This document shows positions 61,690-64,000 of a DNA stretch of 64,000 bases, piece after piece. Source of the stretch: Diploptera punctata (lineage: Eukaryota; Arthropoda; Insecta; Blattodea; Blaberidae); the NCBI GenBank assembly GCA_030220185.1, contig JASPKZ010002337.1:1-64000 (forward strand), in the 5' to 3' direction. Positions within the stretch are counted from its first letter, which is position 1. The number at the start of each line of letters is the position of its first letter. The notes beneath the pieces are model-generated. The model ran no database searches. It was not told the origin of the DNA and saw only the letters and a program-made list of their open reading frames with translations. Both the position numbers and the translations under genes were made by a program.

Positions 61690-62575
61690 TAAGAAGTCAC
61701 AATGGCAAGAAATTCACACAGGAGTGACAAAAGGATGTCCTCTATCACCACTGTTATTTATCATATATATGATTCAGATAGAAAATGGAGAGAACAACGT
61801 CATGAACATATACAATTGAATGGAAATATAAAATTAGATACGCTAATTTTTACAGATGGCGTAGCATTAACGGCACCCTCAGAGGACGAATTACAATATT
61901 TAGTATATGATTTTAACAAAATACCCATCAAATATAGCATTAAATCGATACAGAGAAAACAAAAGTAATGGCTTTTCAAGGAAAATACCCTGAACGTAGC
62001 AAAATTTGTATAGATTCAAAAATACTGGAAAGAGTAAATTTATTTACCTACCTTGGATATACATTAACATATTTGGATGAAGTAGACATAGCAAATAAAA
62101 TTATTCATTTTAATAAAATCATGGGAATAATAAATTCAATAATGAATCCTTCACTAGTCCAGAGAGATACCAGAGTACTGTTACACAAAACCTTAGCAAG
62201 ACCTGCACTCTGCTACGGCAGTGAGGCATGGACTGTGAAGAAACGAGAAGAGATCATGATAACGTGTAGTGGAATGGGATTCACGAGATATACAGCAGGA
62301 TATACCAAATGGGATCACGAACGCAATGATGATATTGATGGAACTAGGTTTAGAACATGTCATTGAATACGTACATAGATACTAGAACAATTGGATGAAT
62401 CATTTGCGACGAATGAGTTCAGATAGAGTTCCCATGGTTATGCTTCGTTATTGTCCAACAGGGAAGAGATCTCTGGGCCGTCCGAGGAAATGCTGGATAC
62501 AAAAATCATCAGTGAGATCGTAATAGGCCTATATGCAGAAGACTTGGTTGGATGAAGAAGAAGAAGATATATTGA
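61690..62575 (+). mobile_element. LINE-3 relative with RT motif, decayed
   Basis: RT block 'GVTKGCPLSPLLFIIYM' at 61721-61771 in one frame. The active-site equivalent is in the next frame, where YADD is replaced by FTDG ('LIFTDGVALTAPSEDELQ', near 61846-61890). Then 'RVNLFTYLGYTLTYLDEVDI', 'LARPALCYGSEAWTVKKREE', and after stops 'MNHLRRMSSDRVPM' and 'GRPRKCWIQ'. It ends in (GAA)n. Frame breaks and the lost Asp make it inactive. Confidence 0.88.
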
Positions 62576-62779
62576 TATTATTCAAATATTTATTAAATTT
62601 TGTGTATATCTGAGCTGCCTAGATGGCACAACAGTAGAAAGAGAACAAGTATACCACTTTGCGCTAGTCTTGCACGTGATCAGATGTTCGTACAGTAGTT
62701 TGTGCTTCGTGCACGTGTAGGTGAATTGTTAGTGATTCCATGATAATCCTGAAAGTATGGAAGGCAACAAAGGAAGAAA

Positions 62780-63430
62780 TTAGCCTATAAACGTGTCATA
62801 TTTGATAAAAAATATGCCTTTTCAGATGGTGCTGCGGGCCAGAATAAATATATTAAATTTATTACATTTGTTTCTTGGTTTTCAACAGTGCGCAATGTGA
62901 AAATGTTACATATGTTTTCAGTTAGAGGCCACAGTTACTCACAATGTGTCCGAAATTATGGCTTATACAGCGTTACGATGAAAAAAAACATTTCGACAAT
63001 GAAAACTGATAAAGAATATCGTGAAGTTATTTAATTTGTCGAAGAAACCCCCAACCATATTCAGTTATATGGGACAGTTTCATTTTGAAAGAATGTACAG
63101 GAACGCTGAATCCTTACCTCATGAAGAAACCAACAAGTAAGCAGTCTTCTTTTCAGATACAGAAATACCACCAAATCCTTTGTGAGCCTTCAAGGAGATT
63201 GTTTGCTTCTAATATGGTAATACATTCAACGAATTCTTATTTTGGAAAAGAGAGTTTGTAGCAAGTGAACTCATCTTATTACGCCCCCAAAGATGAAGCA
63301 CATTCCGCTTGAACAGACTAAGGAAAATTATATTACGGTTTTTTTTTGTCTTCTTGAATGAAGACTCGAGGAACTGGAATGAAGATTTAATAGAAGAGGC
63401 AAAACTAGGATCTTAAGCTGAAGAAACTCA
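62780..63430 (+). pseudogene. DUF7869-like transposon protein fragment
   Basis: A stop-free stretch 62813-63031 reads 'YAFSDGAAGQNKYIKFITFV', 'WFSTVRNVKMLHMFSVRGHS', 'YSQCVRNYGLYS' and 'DKEYREVI'. The 'SD...GQNKN...F..W', 'H.F.V.GHSY..CDR.FG' pattern is that of DUF7869-type, TE-associated proteins of animals. In-frame stops follow at 63032 and ~63083. Later pieces (e.g. 'NPYLMKKPTSKQSSFQ') continue the decayed protein. The usual CDR is CVR here. Confidence 0.68.
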
Positions 63431-63905
63431 AGACGTAGTGACGGACATGTGCTAAATATTAACCACAATTTTAATTAGTTAGTTATTATTTTGTTGACAT
63501 TCTCGAATTTTACATCACCAGTAGCTTTTTTAGCATTCGATATTTAGTTCAAAACATTGAGAGGGCTAACTTTTTGAGTTTTCTAATTAGGAAAAGGTGT
63601 TGATATTTTGTGTTCTATGTGTGATGCATTCAAAACTGTGGACAATGTTCCTCATTCCAATCATTATTTATATATAAAATGTTGTAGAATAATAAAATTT
63701 CCATTCAACTTAATGTTCATCCTAAAAAGGGTGTACACTGAAATACGAAAAATGATTTATATATTAATTATTATGTTGTTAACATTTGTTTCTTGATTAA
63801 TTGTGAAGGTCAGAGTAATATATATCAAAGTAGATTATCCCATTTTCCTTCAATTCAATACGTTTGGACCAAAGTAGTGTACTAAATTTTAAACCTAATT
63901 TATTT
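63431..63905. other. AT-rich spacer, nothing recognised
   Basis: No supported feature. Confidence 0.35.
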
Positions 63906-63907
63906 CA

Positions 63908-64000
63908 GATCATATTCAATCATACCGCCCTTGATACGGTGTCACAGGATTGATGATCGGGACAAGAGGTATTATACCAGAATTCGTAGCTAAATTTTGG
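63908..64000 (+). mobile_element. Retroelement C-terminal fragment cut by window end
   Basis: 'YGVTGLMIGTRGIIPEFVAK' then 'FW', after a stop, resembles the 'V.G(L)..G.RG.IP' motif that closes many non-LTR ORF2 proteins. Only ~90 bp are visible. Confidence 0.5.

Overview
The window is eukaryotic and is almost entirely mobile and repetitive DNA. The evidence is abundant (TA)n, (TG)n and (TAA)n microsatellites, AT-rich spacer, tRNA-derived SINEs, 3'-truncated non-LTR retrotransposons, and TA-flanked Tc1/mariner, pogo/Tigger and hAT-type DNA transposons. The mix (DUF4817-type mariner, DD34E Tc1, RTE-like LINE 3' ends with a YADD box) fits a large-genome arthropod, most likely an insect of a cockroach/termite or similar lineage. 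That placement is inference from family flavour, not from a host gene. I see no complete host protein-coding gene. The best host-gene candidate is one exon-like open stretch at about 34813-35140.

Layout. 1-2560 is a tandem satellite of roughly 140 bp units with an orientation switch near 600, followed by a long (TTA)n tract. 2.7-14 kb holds SINE-A with a perfect 16-bp target duplication, a decayed Tigger, a deleted mariner with a DUF4817-like start, a head-to-head SINE-B pair and LINE fragments. 14-24.3 kb carries two 1.5-kb Tc1 copies, a second decayed Tigger, SINE-E with a 12-bp target duplication, foldback elements, and the only apparently intact transposase (mariner, 350 aa), which sits inside a tRNA-like repeat. 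24.3-37 kb is mixed repeats with a second SINE-B head-to-head pair. 37-42.5 kb is rich in palindromic foldbacks, with a hAT-like element and a deleted mariner. 42.5-44.1 kb is the third Tc1 copy, inverted relative to the others. 44-64 kb is mostly LINE 3' ends, several with (TAA)n tails, plus non-autonomous elements resembling PIF/Harbinger and Kolobok and a transposase-like pseudogene with DUF7869-type motifs.

How the parts relate. The elements do not form a pathway; they are layered insertions. Nesting gives relative ages: mariner in a tRNA-like unit, a deleted mariner in a LINE, a foldback in a hAT-like element, and an AT-rich module in (TAA)n. The least-explained signals are (1) a dispersed tRNA-like unit that keeps an upstream TATA box about 25-32 bp before the tRNA start and a downstream T-run; (2) foldback elements with different arms but a shared GACGTTTCG core; (3) a frame break shared by all three Tc1 copies; and (4) several long dispersed repeats with no recognisable coding.
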